From Diabrotica undecimpunctata (Eukaryota > Arthropoda > Insecta > Coleoptera > Chrysomelidae): DNA of 64,000 nucleotides. The notes beneath the pieces were generated by a model. It saw only the letters and a list, made by a program, of their open reading frames with translations. It made no database searches and was not told where the DNA came from. The translations under genes and the position numbers were made by a program. Of this stretch, positions 33,150 to 47,470 are shown one piece after another (the stretch's first letter is position 1; every line of letters starts with the position of its first letter). The stretch covers positions 80,264,889 to 80,328,888 of the forward strand of contig NC_092808.1 in assembly GCF_040954645.1 (NCBI RefSeq), given 5' to 3'.

Positions 33150-33162
33150 CTTCTGACACCAC
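33150..33162 (-). promoter_or_regulatory. Primer binding region
   Basis: In element orientation GTGGTGTCAGAAG follows directly after the 5' LTR. Position is right for the tRNA primer site; I do not assign the tRNA. Confidence 0.5.
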
Positions 33163-33539
33163 TGTAAAGTCTTTTATTTATTTATAGTTATTTATATTTT
33201 GTTGTGAATTCTTTAATTTATAATGTCTTGTTCTTATCTTAATTCATTAAAAAGCACAATAATTTATATTAATTTATTTAACGAACTATACATAATTTAT
33301 ATAGGCGAGCGTGACATTTAATTCGCGGCCGCGGTCTTCAGATATTGACTGTCCTCTTCAATCGAAGTTCGGTTATTTTATATGAAATCCTGATATTCGA
33401 GAACAGCGTCGTCTCGCATCGAAAGATCGAGAAGCTCAGACCGGCTCATTCACCATAATTTGATTCTAGACCTCCACCGAAATTTCTACAACAAAACAGA
33501 ATTAGTCATAAAATTTAGGCCAGTATATTTATCGTAACA
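33163..33539 (-). repeat. 5' LTR of minus-strand Gypsy
   Basis: 377 bp, the partner of 27332-27708. The flanking GTAT completes the target duplication. Confidence 0.93.
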
Positions 33540-33543
33540 GTAT

Positions 33544-34906
33544 TGAGCACAAGATCATTATTTTGAGCTACGTGAAGCTAATATTAATAATAAATTAACT
33601 AAAATTAATAGTTTTCAAAGTGTCCCAAGACGAAATATCATTTGTAAAAAACAAAATATTACCTATTAATAATTAAAATAGGTATTGATTTTTGTCCAAC
33701 TACTTAAAACATTTCAACATAAAGGAGTAGTAGAGAGTACCAATTCATTAATATCTGATATCAAGTATCTGATTAACCCACTTTAATGAAGCCTAAAACT
33801 TATTTCTGGTAAAGACATTTTCTGGCAAAAAAGCTGGCAATTTATCAAACACTGTCCTCGTAATCAATTTATTTCCTTAAAAAACTTTGCAATTTGGAGC
33901 AAATTGAAACAAAAATTTTATCATGGTTTCAAAATATATACACGGACCGCTTTGAAAGAGACTATTTTAATCCAGATTATGAACATAACTCATCCCTTTA
34001 ATTGGGCCCAACGTTCAGCTTCTTCTCTGCGCCCCAACCACATGCTACAGCGGCTTGTTTACGAAATAACGAACTTCATAAATTTACCTTGTTTCCGCAA
34101 AAAACTTAAAACTGACTTTACAGAAATTAATATCCCAATTTCTGTTTTGCATTTTTTACTGCTTACATCATTATTTTTGTTTAAACTTCGTTTGAAATTT
34201 ATTGATAGCACAGTTTTTATGACACAGCTCATTTTATATTGTTTTATATTTGAAATTTGTCGGGTGGTCATTTTTATTTTTATAATTTTTTGTGCAAACC
34301 AGGGACAAAAAGTATTTTGTTAAAACGCATATAATTTACTATTAAATATACGCAAAGATAATATAAAATTAATTTATGTATTTTTCTATTTAAGACTAAC
34401 ATCCAGTTTTTCCGTTTGATTAATGTTTACCAAAAAAACCAAAATTCCAAAATGTATTTCTATAAACGGACTATAGATCAACAGCCTATACACAAATAAT
34501 TAATTATTCCAACCTGTTAAAACTAATTTGACATCGCCGCCTCTAGCAGATTTCTTTTTTCCGTATATTAATCTGAAAGGTTAATATGATGTTTTTTCTT
34601 TTCGGCCGATAAAATGTTATTTTTTAGAGGCTTAATTTTTAGTAGCACTTTTGCTGCCTCTTGTCGAAATATTTCTGGAGTGCTTTGATGGACTCCTGGT
34701 AAGGGAGAAAATGAGACACGTAGTAATAGGAATAAACAAGTTTTGCCAATCGCATTCATACACCAACATGGGACACAAAGAACACCTATACACTTGCAAA
34801 CAGATCGTAGCTATTCCACACAAAGTAAGAATAACAAGTGAAGCCACAGAAATTAAAGCACGCCTCAACCATAAATATGACGCTCAATGTTTATCATCCA
34901 TAAAAC

Positions 34907-34910
<4 letters not shown>
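33544..34910. other. AT-rich stretch, no gene recognised
   Basis: Has open frames of 70-139 codons on both strands without motifs. No gene supported. Confidence 0.4.

Positions 34911-34994
<84 letters not shown>
34911..34994. repeat. (TA)n microsatellite
   Basis: Pure TA running into the left inverted arm of the next structure. Confidence 0.95.
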
Positions 34995-35000
<6 letters not shown>

Positions 35001-35993
35001 GTTTTGGATAGGTTGGAGTTAATAAAAGGGGCTATTGGTTAACTATTTATTATCCCGAGCTTTCAATTGAATTCAGAACATCTATTATCATTCACTACCT
35101 TTTATACCATCATTAACACCTAAATTAATACAAACACATTGACATATAAACATATTTATTGACAATATAAAAATAGCAACAAAGAACATCAAAACTATTT
35201 CATCTTTAAATTCCAAAACTAAATATCATATAGACAAATTGATAACAACGAATGTATGTTGGTGAGAGCTGAGTATGTTGGTGAGACCGGAAGAAATCTT
35301 TCAAATCGCATTATTTCTCACAAAACTGATTGCAGATTTAAAAAACCATCTTTTGCTTTGACAGAGCATGTAATCGATAAAGACCATATTATGGATTTTG
35401 ATAACATTAAAATTTTATGAAGTGAAAGTAATAAATTCAAAAGAACTTTTTTGGAAATGGATTGTATTAACGAAAGTGATAATAATTTAAACAAAAGATC
35501 AGAAATTCAAAATCTAAGCAAAATTTATAATTATATTATTTCTTTATAATTTATATATGAAACTTGTAAAATATCACAATTTGATTTAATTTTCCATATA
35601 TCTGTTACATTTTTTCAGACATTTATCAATGGTGAATAAATCTTCTTCTTTTTTGTTACTAAACAAAAAAGAATTTTTAAACAAAATTTTATTTTTAGCA
35701 ATATAATTGTTAAAAATAAAAATTTTAAGTTGGCATTTATGACATTGAGGCTTATTTGTAATTGGCCGCTATTTTAAGTTATTTATAAATTCAATTGTTT
35801 TTGTGTTAAGAAAATGTTTTCAAAATTATATTAAAATTTCAGAGAAGCATTTATCAGATAAGGACATTTTTGTATTAATTCTTTTTGAAATGTATTAGCA
35901 GCAATTTTATTAACCAAACTTTGAAAGCTCGAGATAATAAATAGTTAACCAATAGCCCCTTTTATTGACTCCAACTCATCCAAAACATTTATA
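34995..35993 (+). mobile_element. Foldback PLE-like unit between (TA)n arrays
   Basis: Left arm 34995-35066 and right arm 35921-35993 are inverted copies over about 72 bases (AATGTTTTGGATAGGTTGGA at the outer end). The inner end GAAAGCTCGAGATAATAA resembles GAAAGCTTGGAATAA at other PLE termini here. A GIY-YIG fragment lies between the arms. (TA)n arrays sit at both outer ends. Confidence 0.65.
35273..35550 (+). pseudogene. Penelope-like GIY-YIG endonuclease fragment
   Basis: Reads YVGETGRNLSNRIISHKTD, then SFALTEHVIDKDHIMDFDNI and KIL, stop, then SNKFKRTFLEMDCINE and IQNLSKIYNYII. The YVGETGRxLxxR-x-x-x-HK core with a following A-x-x-EH-x-x-x-x-x-H-x-x-DFDNIKIL is typical for the PLE endonuclease. 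RT absent; one internal stop. It sits inside inverted arms. Confidence 0.7.
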
Positions 35994-36038
35994 TATATTT
36001 TTTTCCAAACGAGTCACAAGTACTTCTTTTTTCTTATT

Positions 36039-36871
<833 letters not shown>

Positions 36872-36905
36872 TTTTACATAACGTGTCAGTCAATAATACC
36901 TAACT

Positions 36906-36910
<5 letters not shown>

Positions 36911-36961
<51 letters not shown>
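36911..36961. repeat. (TA)n microsatellite
   Basis: Fifty bases of TA at the left end of the next inverted structure. Confidence 0.95.
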
Positions 36962-36966
<5 letters not shown>

Positions 36967-38796
36967 TGTTTTAATTTTAAAACTTACAATGGGCTATACT
37001 ACACGAACAAATGCTGATATCGAAAAATGCTTAAAACCGTTTCTAGGATAGTCAGGGAGAAAATAAATAACATGAAAAAGAACTCACCACCAACCAACAA
37101 CCCTCTAGGTCCCACTCATTACTATGAAAATAGTTTAAATTGCAAACCCCTACTTCGATGGTATAAATAATAATTATACAGGGTGAAGCCATAATTGTGA
37201 CACTTTGGCTTAAATGAAAAATTAAATGAGGTTTTTGTTGAACTACAAATTTGTTAAAAATTTTAATTAAGTAAATGTTTAAAGTGGGTTACGTTGTTTT
37301 ATAAAGAACAATACAGCCAATTTTCAAATTCTACAGGAACTTTGGCAAATGTTCATGCTTGCGTAATTCTTTTTTGCAATTTCCAAGTGACGCAGGTTAA
37401 GTTTTATAAACAACTGACTTGAGGTAACCCCATAAAAAAGTCAGATAGCTGTAAGTCTGGAGACCTAGGTGGCCACTAAGGCGGACCTCTCCTTCCAATC
37501 CATTTGGTCGGATAATTATTATCCAACCAGTGCCTATCTGGAGCTGCATAGTGAGAAGTTGCTCCATCTTATTGGAAGCTCCATCTTTGTCTAGAGCTAG
37601 GATGGCTTGATCGTTCCTTTGGTTCTCTAAAACTCATGCACAATTTAAGGTTTGATGGTGTTTTCCAGCATATCGAGATAAATGGCGCCACTTAAATTGC
37701 CTGGTATGAACAAGGGACTAATTATAGCATCGTATAATTTTCCTGCCCCAACATTCAATTTTTCAGGATATTGAGTGTGACCTTCTCTGAATCGATGCGG
37801 ATTAGCATCATTCCAGTACCGACAGTTTTGTGTATTTACATTACCATTCAGCATAAAAGTACCTCTAGCAGTAAAACAAATATTTTTTAAACATTCTCGG
37901 TTCAACGCGAATTCTTTCAGTCATGAGTTCACAAAACTCAATTCTTCGGTCTGGATCATCATCGCCCAGTTCTTGAAGAATTTATATTTTGCACGAGTGA
38001 AACTTATGTAATTTCAACACCTTTCTTACAGACTCATGTAAAAGTCATGTTATTGCAGATACTTGACGTGTTGCTGCAGTAGGTAGGCTCTATGCAAAAA
38101 TGTTTACACTGGTTCTGGGAGACAAATATGAAAATGATCTCCACGCGTTCAGGTATACGGTAAACCATCGTGACAACTACAGCTAAATGACAGTACCGAT
38201 CGTACAAATGATGAAAACGAATCACATTTAAAACTCTTAAATAAAGCAAAAATTATTGTATCTGACAGAAGCCAAGAAAACAGACGATTTCAACTTTTTT
38301 TGCGAAAATGGCAAATTAGGTTTTTTTTACCAAAAAAAATTCCGACGAGCACTTATCATCAAAAATAATAGTCCTTGAGATAGCATTACCAATACTAAAA
38401 ACATAGTAAGCTGGCTGATATTAACACCCTGCATAATTATTAAACATTAGTGTAGAATTATTAAACAATAATTATATCGGGTCATCAACATAATCAACAA
38501 AAACCTCATTAAATTTTCCATTTTGGCCAAAGTTTCACAATTATCGCTGTATAATTATTATTATTTATACGAGTGGATAACATTTTTATAGCCTTTTCAA
38601 TGATGTAAGACAAGCAGGAGTTTGCAATTTAAACTTTCTTGGTTGTGGTGGGTAGGGCCTAGGGGGTTGATGAGAGTGACTTCTCTTTCATTTTAGTTCC
38701 TCCTTACTATCCTAGAAACGGCTTCAAGCATTTTTCGATATCAGCTTTTTTTCGTGATATATAGCCCATTGTAAGTTTTAAAATTGACACACTATA
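36962..38796. mobile_element. DNA transposon relic with about 280-bp inverted ends
   Basis: 36962-37241 and 38493-38796 are diverged inverted copies: CTTACAATGGGCTATA, GCTGATATCGAAAAATGCTT, CCGTTTCTAGGATAGT and GTTTAAATTGCAAAC occur in both. The inner part of each arm (ACAGGGTGAAG on the left) looks like a mariner terminus itself, so either one element has long ends or a mariner lies within an older foldback. Bounded by (TA)n. Confidence 0.65.
37645..37905 (-). pseudogene. Mariner-type transposase relic
   Basis: 86 codons: TFMLNGNVNTQNCRYWNDAN, then PHRFREGHTQYPEKLNVGAG, SPLFIPGNLSGAIYLDMLEN. This is the segment around and after the first catalytic Asp of the same transposase group as 22598-23660 (FWLNGYVNKQNCRIW there), but the Asp-containing FxDEA has decayed to FTARG. 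Further downstream pieces to about 37400 can be guessed only. Confidence 0.6.
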
Positions 38797-40296
<1,500 letters not shown>

Positions 40297-40608
40297 TGTA
40301 ACTGTAATTAAGCGAGGTCCGTGGGTTTTAATAAAAATATTGTTTAAGGATAAAAACTCATTTTATTAACAATTATTTACAATTTCGCTCAGTATCTCTT
40401 ATAACTTTACTTATGTCATCATTTAAAACAAGATGGTTTTCAAATTAATCCTCTCTCCAAAACCTGTGTCATTTATGTCTTTGGAATTTATATTCCTAGA
40501 ACTTTTCGTCATGTTTTAGGTCGGGGCAAATACTATATAACTTTTTGGATTCCTCTAAAATAACCATGATTAGCTTTAAAATTGTTGTATATACCGATTC
40601 TCATCACA
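40297..40608 (-). repeat. Candidate LTR of an unassigned retrotransposon
   Basis: Bounded by TGTAACTG and CATCACA on +. In minus orientation it starts TGTGATGAGAATCGG right after the purine-rich GAGGAGGGAG, as a 3' LTR would. A diverged partial copy of its start lies at about 49209-49331. No partner LTR or pol was found in the window. Confidence 0.4.
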
Positions 40609-41319
40609 GTGACTCCCTCCTCAAATATATTTGTCTTCAGGTGAGGCTGCCGGCAGGTACTATACATTATCTTTAGTTTTAATTTTACCGTTTTCGATTT
40701 GTAAGGTCTTTCCTAGTTATTCTGAAGTTTTGGACATTTGTCCTTTTTCCTGGTTTGATTGTACAAACAACTTTGCTCTCATAGCTAGATATTTTCGACT
40801 TGGATCTGACTTCTTACTACCGAGTGGATACTCCGTAGTTTTGTCTGAGGAACTTTGCAAAATTATGTATTTCACTCGGAAATGTGTTTCACGTCTAATC
40901 TATACCATCATGTCAAAAATGTATAGCTTCGTTTTTATAGCATGGCTCTGATATTAAGAACCATTTGAAATAATTTTTCAGCAATCTTTTTGTTACACAC
41001 AAGACTGCACCCACCACATTAAAGCTGTGACACTTTAAGTTGGATCTGTAGAGCATGAGTAAAATCAGCCAGCTTCTATCTTCTAGGATAGCTACTCAGA
41101 GTTTTTCTGATTAGCCAGGTTTCTCTTTCCGAGAACTTTTATTTTAACCAGGTATCTGACAGTTGTAATATCAAAATTATCGTCTTGGGAGTATCAAAGA
41201 TTGGGCTGCCTCTGATGGTGACGCTATATTTTTAAACAGTTTAATTTATTTAAGATACCATTATTTTTTATTGTAAATTTTCTGAATTTAAGCTAGGTAA
41301 CTTAAGTGTTTTAGGGTAG
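40609..41319. other. Possible internal end of the LTR candidate; otherwise unclassified
   Basis: The minus strand just inside the purine tract gives scattered phrases with several stops; no conserved motif is certain. The 106-codon plus-strand frame at 40631-40951 has no recognisable domain. Confidence 0.3.
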
Positions 41320-41576
41320 CGGGTAAGAACTCCTCTGGATAGTCCTATCAGGGAAAATGAATCAATTCCTGCCCTCCGCAGATTTCAGGGGTTTCCTTAC
41401 CCGGGAAACTAGTACCAGAGTCCCATATCCAGGGTTACAGATGAAGTCCACAACGGCAGCCACGACGGAGCAGAATACCTTCGGTACGGCATGAATGGCG
41501 GAAGTGGCAATTCCTTGATTTTAGGGATTGTATAGAATCACTCACCAACCCGCTCGGCAAGCGATGCGTTTTAAAT

Positions 41577-41882
41577 ATGCTAAAACCTCCCAAGTTGAAG
41601 ATGTCGAGTATCAATATGAAATTACCCCAGGTGGGTAGAGTTAGACACTCAGAATCTCACACTGAGGAATCAGTCAGCCTCATTGATTCTGGGGGAGGCA
41701 AATATTCGACTGAATCTAATCAGAAAAACTACCGATCATTGCGTCGTATAGCCACTTACAATATAAGAACTATGAGGACCCAAGAATACCTTGACGAACT
41801 AGAACAAGAGCTCTTAAATATCAAATGGGATATAATTGAACTGTGTGAAACTCGCTTACCAGGAAAGCATGTACCATCTTAA
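41577..41882 (+). pseudogene. LINE endonuclease N-terminus
   Basis: 101 codons. SLRRIATYNIRTMRTQEYLD, then ELEQELLNIKWDIIELCETR: the first strand (A-T-Y-N-I-R-T) and the WDIIxLCETR strand carrying the metal-binding Glu of the apurinic-type endonuclease. The frame stops soon after; later endonuclease motifs are scattered in other frames before and after the TA expansion. The endonuclease would nick target DNA for target-primed reverse transcription. Confidence 0.68.
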
Positions 41883-42007
41883 AATCTGGTCACCAGCAAT
41901 ATCAGAAAAACACCTTAGAAAATCATCATATAGGTGATGTAGCGTTCCTGATAAACAAACGAGCTCCCTATAAAGTAACGGAAAGTTCTGTACAGTATCA
42001 AACAGAG

Positions 42008-42009
<2 letters not shown>

Positions 42010-42103
<94 letters not shown>
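42010..42103. repeat. (TA)n inside LINE endonuclease
   Basis: A TA array of about 94 bases with one GTATA interruption, in the middle of the former endonuclease coding region. Confidence 0.92.
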
Positions 42104-42105
<2 letters not shown>

Positions 42106-42490
42106 TTTCATCGCTTTAAACAGCAGATAAAGCTAACATATAATACATGGATATGCACCGACAGGAAACTCAACAGACGAGGAAGCCGAATCATTTTACG
42201 AAGATCTGACAACAGCAAGGAACCAAGAAAAATCACACTTCGTAATAATCACAAGAGATTTTAATGCGAAAATTGGAACAAAAGAAGACAATATATCGGT
42301 CACTTTGGGCTGGACAAGAGGAACGAAAGGGATGAGATGTTGTACAACTACTTAAACAACGAAAATTTATTTTGTCTCAACGCTTTTTAAAAAATCTAAA
42401 CAACGTGAATAAACATGGATCAGCCCAGAGAAGAAAACTAAGAACGAAAGAGACTACATACTCTCCAATAACAAAAACATATGTACCGAC

Positions 42491-44297
42491 GTGACTGTAC
42501 TAAACAAATTCTATACCTGGAGTGACCATAGATTGGTTAGAGCGAATATTAAAATACAGACAAAAGTAGAACGAAACAAACTTATTAAACGAGAACGATA
42601 CCCAACCACCGATGTTCTGTTTCAAAAACAAACGGAATACCAAAAAGAGCTAAGTACAAGACTAAAATCGATCGAGCTACTGAAACAAATGGATATAAAC
42701 GGACTAGCCAATAAAGTAAAAGTAGCTGTAACAACATTGGTTAAAAAAGTATGCTCAAACACGAAAGCAGCCAAAACATCTAAACTCCAACCTAATACAA
42801 TTAAACTACTCCAAGAAAGACGAAACAGAACAGATCGAACTTCGGACAGCTTCAAAAGGTTAAACAAAAACGTGAAGAAAGAAATTAGGAAAGATCATAG
42901 AAACTATAGTAACAATTGAATAAAAGATATAATACAAGATAACTGCAAAATGAAAGTACTGAAAGCAAGAAACTCAAGCGGCATAACAAAAATCACAGAA
43001 ATAAAAATGAGAAAAACGTCACCGTCCGAGACAGAAAGGAAATAAGCGGGGCCATTGAAAAATTCTGCACTAAATTATACTCGGTAAACACACAACCACA
43101 ACAACGACGTACTAAACGAACAATAATTAACACCGGCTCAGAAGAAATACCGGACATAACCGACTATGAAATAAGAATGGCCCTAAATCAACTAAAACCG
43201 ACTAAATGTCCGGGAGAGGATAAAATTGCAGTTGAAATGTTGAAAATTGGCAGAAAAATGGAACAGGTATTAAATATTTTATTTAATAAAGTAAATGAGG
43301 AAGGAACGATTCCTCAAGAATGGTACAACACCGAAGTCATTCTACTATTCAAGAAAGGAGACAAAGCAAATATTGAGAATTACCGACCAATATCCTTGCT
43401 ATCACATCTGTATAAATTACTAACTAAAATCATAACCAACCGCCTAACACATAAACTCGATTTCTATCAACCTATTGAGCAGGCTGGATTTAGAAAACAT
43501 TTTAGTACTATATGTCACTTGCACACCGTAAGAACACTGATAGAAAAATGCACCGAGTACAATGTTCCAATTCATATGGCGTTCGTCGATTTCCATAAAG
43601 CATTCGAATCCATCGAATCCATCGGGCAGTGCTTGAATCTGGACGAAAGCTGGACGAAAGCACAAAAACTAAGCGCCTACGACGGGGAGTAAGACAAGGA
43701 GACACCATCTCTCCCAAACTATATACTCTTGCTATAGAAGACATTTTTAAGAAACTAGAATGGAACAACAAGGGTATCAACGTCGACGGATCATACTTAA
43801 ACCACTTGAGATTCGCAGATGACATAGTTTTAATAGCCGATAATATCCAGGAACTAAATGATATGTTACAACAATTGAATGCCGTTTCAGGAGCGGTAGG
43901 CTTAAAAATGAAATACAACAAAACAAAATTACTGAGCCGAGATCAGACAAATATAACAATACAAAATCATACCATAAAAAAGGTTGAACATTATGTATAT
44001 CTAGGTCATGTCATCAAACTGGGAAAACCAAATCAAGATGCTGAAATTAAAAGAAGAACACAATTGGCATGAGGCGCTTTGGGCAAACTAGCATATATCT
44101 TGAAAAACACCTCCATTCCTGTAAACTTAAAGCAAAAGGTATATAACACGTGCATACTACCAGTTTGTACCTACGGCTTGGAGACAGTAGTAGCCCTTAC
44201 CAAAAAATCTGCTAAAAAATTAGAAACATCGCAAAGAGCAATGGAACGAACCATGCTTGTAATATCACTGAGAGACAAGATTAGAAACACACACTGA
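42491..44297 (+). pseudogene. LINE reverse transcriptase, broken
   Basis: Linker frame 42491-42919; RT start 43177-43692 with KPTKCPGEDKIAVEMLKIG, EVILLFKKGDKANIENYRPI, SLLSHLYKLLTKIITNRL and EQAGFRKHFSTICHLHTVRT; then another frame (43629-44072) with RQGDTISPKLYTLAIEDIFK and the catalytic FADD in HLRFADDIVLIADN. A TGA at 44070 separates the thumb part GKLAYILKNTSIPVNLKQKV and LPVCTYGLETVV (44079-44297). The sequence continues in other frames to NWRWAGNVARYND and a final W-x-x-L-x-x-x-x-I-x-x-W like that of RTE ORFs. Palm residues in FADD are kept, but the ORF is not. Confidence 0.75.
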
Positions 44298-44599
44298 GAT
44301 AAGACGTAGAACGAAGATTAGGGGTATCTTAGAAGAAATTACAAAAATGAATTGGCGCTGGGCAGGTAACGTAGCCCGATATAATGACAACATGTGGACA
44401 CGGAGAATTCTAGAATGGAGAGATAGAAGGACGACAACAAGAAGCATGGAAGACCTCAAAAAATATGGGTAGATGACATAAAAGCAGTGGTAGGCAAACA
44501 GTGGATTAGACTGGCGCAAGATAGAGAAAGATGGAAGTAATTGGAAGAGACCTGCATTGAGGAGTGGATGGAAAATGGTTGACAAAGGGAACTTAGGTT

Positions 44600-45006
44600 T
44601 GTCGTATTCTTACAAAATCACGAGAAGTAATTTTCTTTAATACTTCCAACTATTACACTTTCGATAGCGTTCTACAAGATTATTAGAGGTTGTCAACTTA
44701 AGCGTTGGTTTCAACTATACTTTTGTACTTCAACGGCTTCATTTCTGCTTGATAATTACAGGCGATTTGCCAAAATGTCCACTTCATATTTTATCATATC
44801 GAAAATATTTAAATATATCGTCGAATAGTTTTAATTTATTCAAGCAATCGCTATTTTTTTAAATTTTCGGATTTTAAGCTGGATAACGTAAGATTGTCGT
44901 ATTCTTACAAAGTCACGCGAAGTAATTTTCTTTACTGCTTCGAACTCTCACGCTTTTGATGGCGTTTCTATAAGACTATTAGATGTACGAGTAGTCAACT
45001 CAAGCA
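44600..45006 (+). repeat. Direct repeat, about 113 bp, two copies
   Basis: TGTCGTATTCTTACAAAxTC and following sequence at 44600-44712 recurs at 44894-45006 with moderate divergence, so a unit of about 294 bases may be tandemly repeated. Confidence 0.6.
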
Positions 45007-45268
45007 TGTCGAAACACGTCAAAATTGGTTTTCATTTTGTGATTTTTCGTTGTCCACCAATAGTTTTTTTCTCTCTTTCGGTCTAGCTACACTTCACTTT
45101 ATGTTTTCACTAACAACTTTAAAATAAATAATCAAGATAAATTAGGTTTTATTTCTTGTTAAGCATACTAGGCTTTTGTCGAAAAAGTTCGATTTCATAC
45201 CCACATGTTGTTATCAATATTATTATGATGCCAATATGCTATGCTAAAAAGTTTACCGAAAATTTTCC

Positions 45269-46250
45269 GTGGCAACCTATTTATGTATAAAAATTTTTTT
45301 AATAATCTGATAGTTATTTCAAGATGAAAATTATTCTTATGATCTTTATGTAAAACACTTATTTTAAACGTAAATTGCAAATAAACTACTAAAATAGCCG
45401 AAAAAAGCCAATTTTAGCGTTTTTCGAGGTCATTTTTTAATAGGTTGAACATCAGATGTAAAAAAAAACAAAAAATACAAGATGAAACCTTAAGTCAATT
45501 CGTTTAAAAAAGCTCAATATCATTTTGATGTTATATTGCAAAAGTCAGTTTAAAAATAGGTACTTACAACAAATTGATATACCGTTGCATTTCGGAGTAT
45601 ATGAACTTGACGAACGTCCAAACTTTAACGTGTGAAACACATTGTTTATTTCTTACCAAATTCGTAATCTTATTTTAATCCGAAGAATAGGATGCTGCAA
45701 TATTACAGTAAAAAATTTAACCAAAATATACCACAGGAACTTGCTTAATATAAAAAAGAATAAGTAGTTCAAAGAAAAATGAAATTTTTTAATTGTTTTT
45801 AAAATTTTTTTAAAAATAAATAGTTTCCCATGGTAAACTTTGCGTGTAAACTTTACTTTTTACTGTAATGTTGTAGCATGATACTTGTTCTTTTGATTAA
45901 AATAAGATTCAGCTTATGGGTAAAAAATAAACACTGTGTTTTGAACGTTAACGTTTAGATGTTTGTCAAGTCCAGATACCCCGAAACTCAACGGTATATC
46001 AGTTTGTTTATGAATATTTAAAACTGACTTATGTTATATAAAATCAAAATGGACTCACGCCTTTGAACCTATTTTGTAAACTATTACCTCATATTTTTTG
46101 TTTTTTAAATTTGATGTGCAACCTATTAAAAATGGCCTTGAGAAACGTTAAAATCGGCATTTTTCGGAATTTTTAATTGTTTATTTGCATTTTACGTTTT
46201 CTTTATTATTTGTCTCAAAATTGTTAAATAAATAAATAAATAGGTTGTCA
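45269..46250. repeat. Large imperfect palindrome
   Basis: 45269-45722 is inverted and diverged at 45852-46250. Shared words include GATATACCGTTG, TTTTTAATAGGTTG, GCAAATAAAC and CTTATTTTAATC with their complements. Arms of 400-450 bases around a core of about 130. No ORF. Either a foldback or MITE-like element, or two inverted copies of one repeat. Confidence 0.75.
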
Positions 46251-46433
46251 TAAACATTTTTTCATAGAGATGATTTTACCATTAACATTTGGGTAATGGC
46301 GTCACTGTGTGAGAGACCGGGTAGACTCAGTTTTTGATGTTGGTATTAAACAGTTAATTATAAGGAATTAAACGTTTCAGTACCTTCATGTACCGTTGTG
46401 ACTGACGGTTAGTCGTCAGTCAGTCACTTAGCA

Positions 46434-47470
46434 ATGAGGGATTACAAGCACGGGCAAGCTTACTTACAGAAACTTTTAGAAAAAGTAGGACTAAATAATA
46501 GTGATATTAAATCAGTGGCATGCGAAGATGAATCAGATAAAGAGGAACAGGACAATGAGGAAGTTATAAATTACGACAGTGAATCAAAACAGGAGATATC
46601 AGATGCAGATGAAACAGTTACGGTTTGTCAATTTATGCTAAATTTTTATTGTTTTAGACAAGAACTTCTAGAACACAACAGGGTAACATAATATTTCGCT
46701 TACCAGGGCTTACAAAAGTACTAAAAATTTAAAGGACGCTGTCGAGATTTGGGAATTATTTCTGGAAATATTTGGTATTGTCGAAAATACAAATAAATAC
46801 ATAGCCTTCATTCAAGAAAACTCTTCGCGAGAGCGAAATTCTAAACTCATTGATAAAATGGAAATTCACTGCTTTGCTAATCATGCCAGCGCAGAAGATG
46901 TTTGGAGGGGAGATGGATATGGTATAGACATTTTTATCTTACAAGGTTTCGATTGCTTCTTCGTTGCATTAGGTTTGATGATAATGAAACACGTGTAGAG
47001 CGATCAAAAATTGACAAGCTAGCTTCCATTCATGTGGTGTTTGACCATTTCGTAAAAGTCAGCATTTGTTACCATTGTGCTCTAGTTACAATTGCTTCCG
47101 GAATAGCAGAAGATAGCCCATAGTGATATTCTACACATTATTAAATGTTTCAGGAATCAATACTTAGGTGATATATAAAGCAAACAATGGAGAGCCAAAT
47201 ACACGGCGACATTTGGTTAGAGTTCAATAAGAAAACGCAGTTGGTCATCTACAGTTAAAAAGAAAAGCAGCTCTTAGTCAGCTTCGCGTAACTAACTCGA
47301 AACAATGCACCGGAAAGTCAGGAAATAACATTACCTGCTAGAAGGTGCATCTACTGCTGCTGGACAACGAATAGAAAAACTCGTGTTTCCTGCTACAAAT
47401 GCAATGCATTTATGTATTTAGACCATATTACAGGTGTATGCCATAATTGTACGGAACTACAATAAAAGTT
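46434..47470 (+). pseudogene. piggyBac-type transposase relic
   Basis: An acidic N-terminal part (MRDYKHGQAYLQKLLEKVGL, SDKEEQDNEEV) is followed, with frame changes, by FRLPGLTK, DAVEIWELFLEIFGIVENTN and KYIAFIQENSSRERNSKLID. Then comes RFRLLLRCIRFDDNETRVER with SKIDKLASIHVVFDHFVKV, the conserved block before the catalytic region. A Cys-rich end resembling C-IYCC...KTRVSCYKC (47340-47460) matches the C-terminal RING/PHD-like finger. The catalytic Asp residues are missing by deletion. No TTAA-flanked ends were recognised. Confidence 0.7.

Larger units (their letters stand above)
27328..33543 (-). mobile_element. Ty3/Gypsy element with macrodomain and CCCH finger
   Basis: Element proper 27332-33539, flanked by the 4-bp direct duplication GTAT (27328-27331 and 33540-33543). 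LTRs are 377 bp. Coding order on the minus strand is SAP-Gag-PR, RT, RNase H, IN, macrodomain, CCCH. All coding blocks share one reading frame of about 1,812 codons, from 33136 to a TAA inside the 3' LTR (27698-27700), broken by three single stop codons. The LTRs differ at six positions that I counted, so the insertion is older than the + strand one but not ancient. The array of domains after integrase is what sets it apart. Confidence 0.92.
41320..44600 (+). mobile_element. RTE-type LINE, degenerate
   Basis: Order: GC-richer 5' leader (41330-41570), endonuclease start, (TA)n expansion inside the endonuclease (42010-42103), linker, RT with FADD, C-terminal part to about 44580. Multiple frameshifts and stops. 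Pieces of one AT-rich repeat lie on both sides (41241-41310 and 44830-44893). Confidence 0.75.

Noticed and set aside
33904..34323. 139-codon frame
   Set aside because: AT-driven composition, no domain, no splice context.
34651..34998. Frames ending in YIYIYI runs (34651-34998, 35965-36207, 38840-39073, 63465-63743)
   Set aside because: Translation of (TA)n arrays, not proteins.
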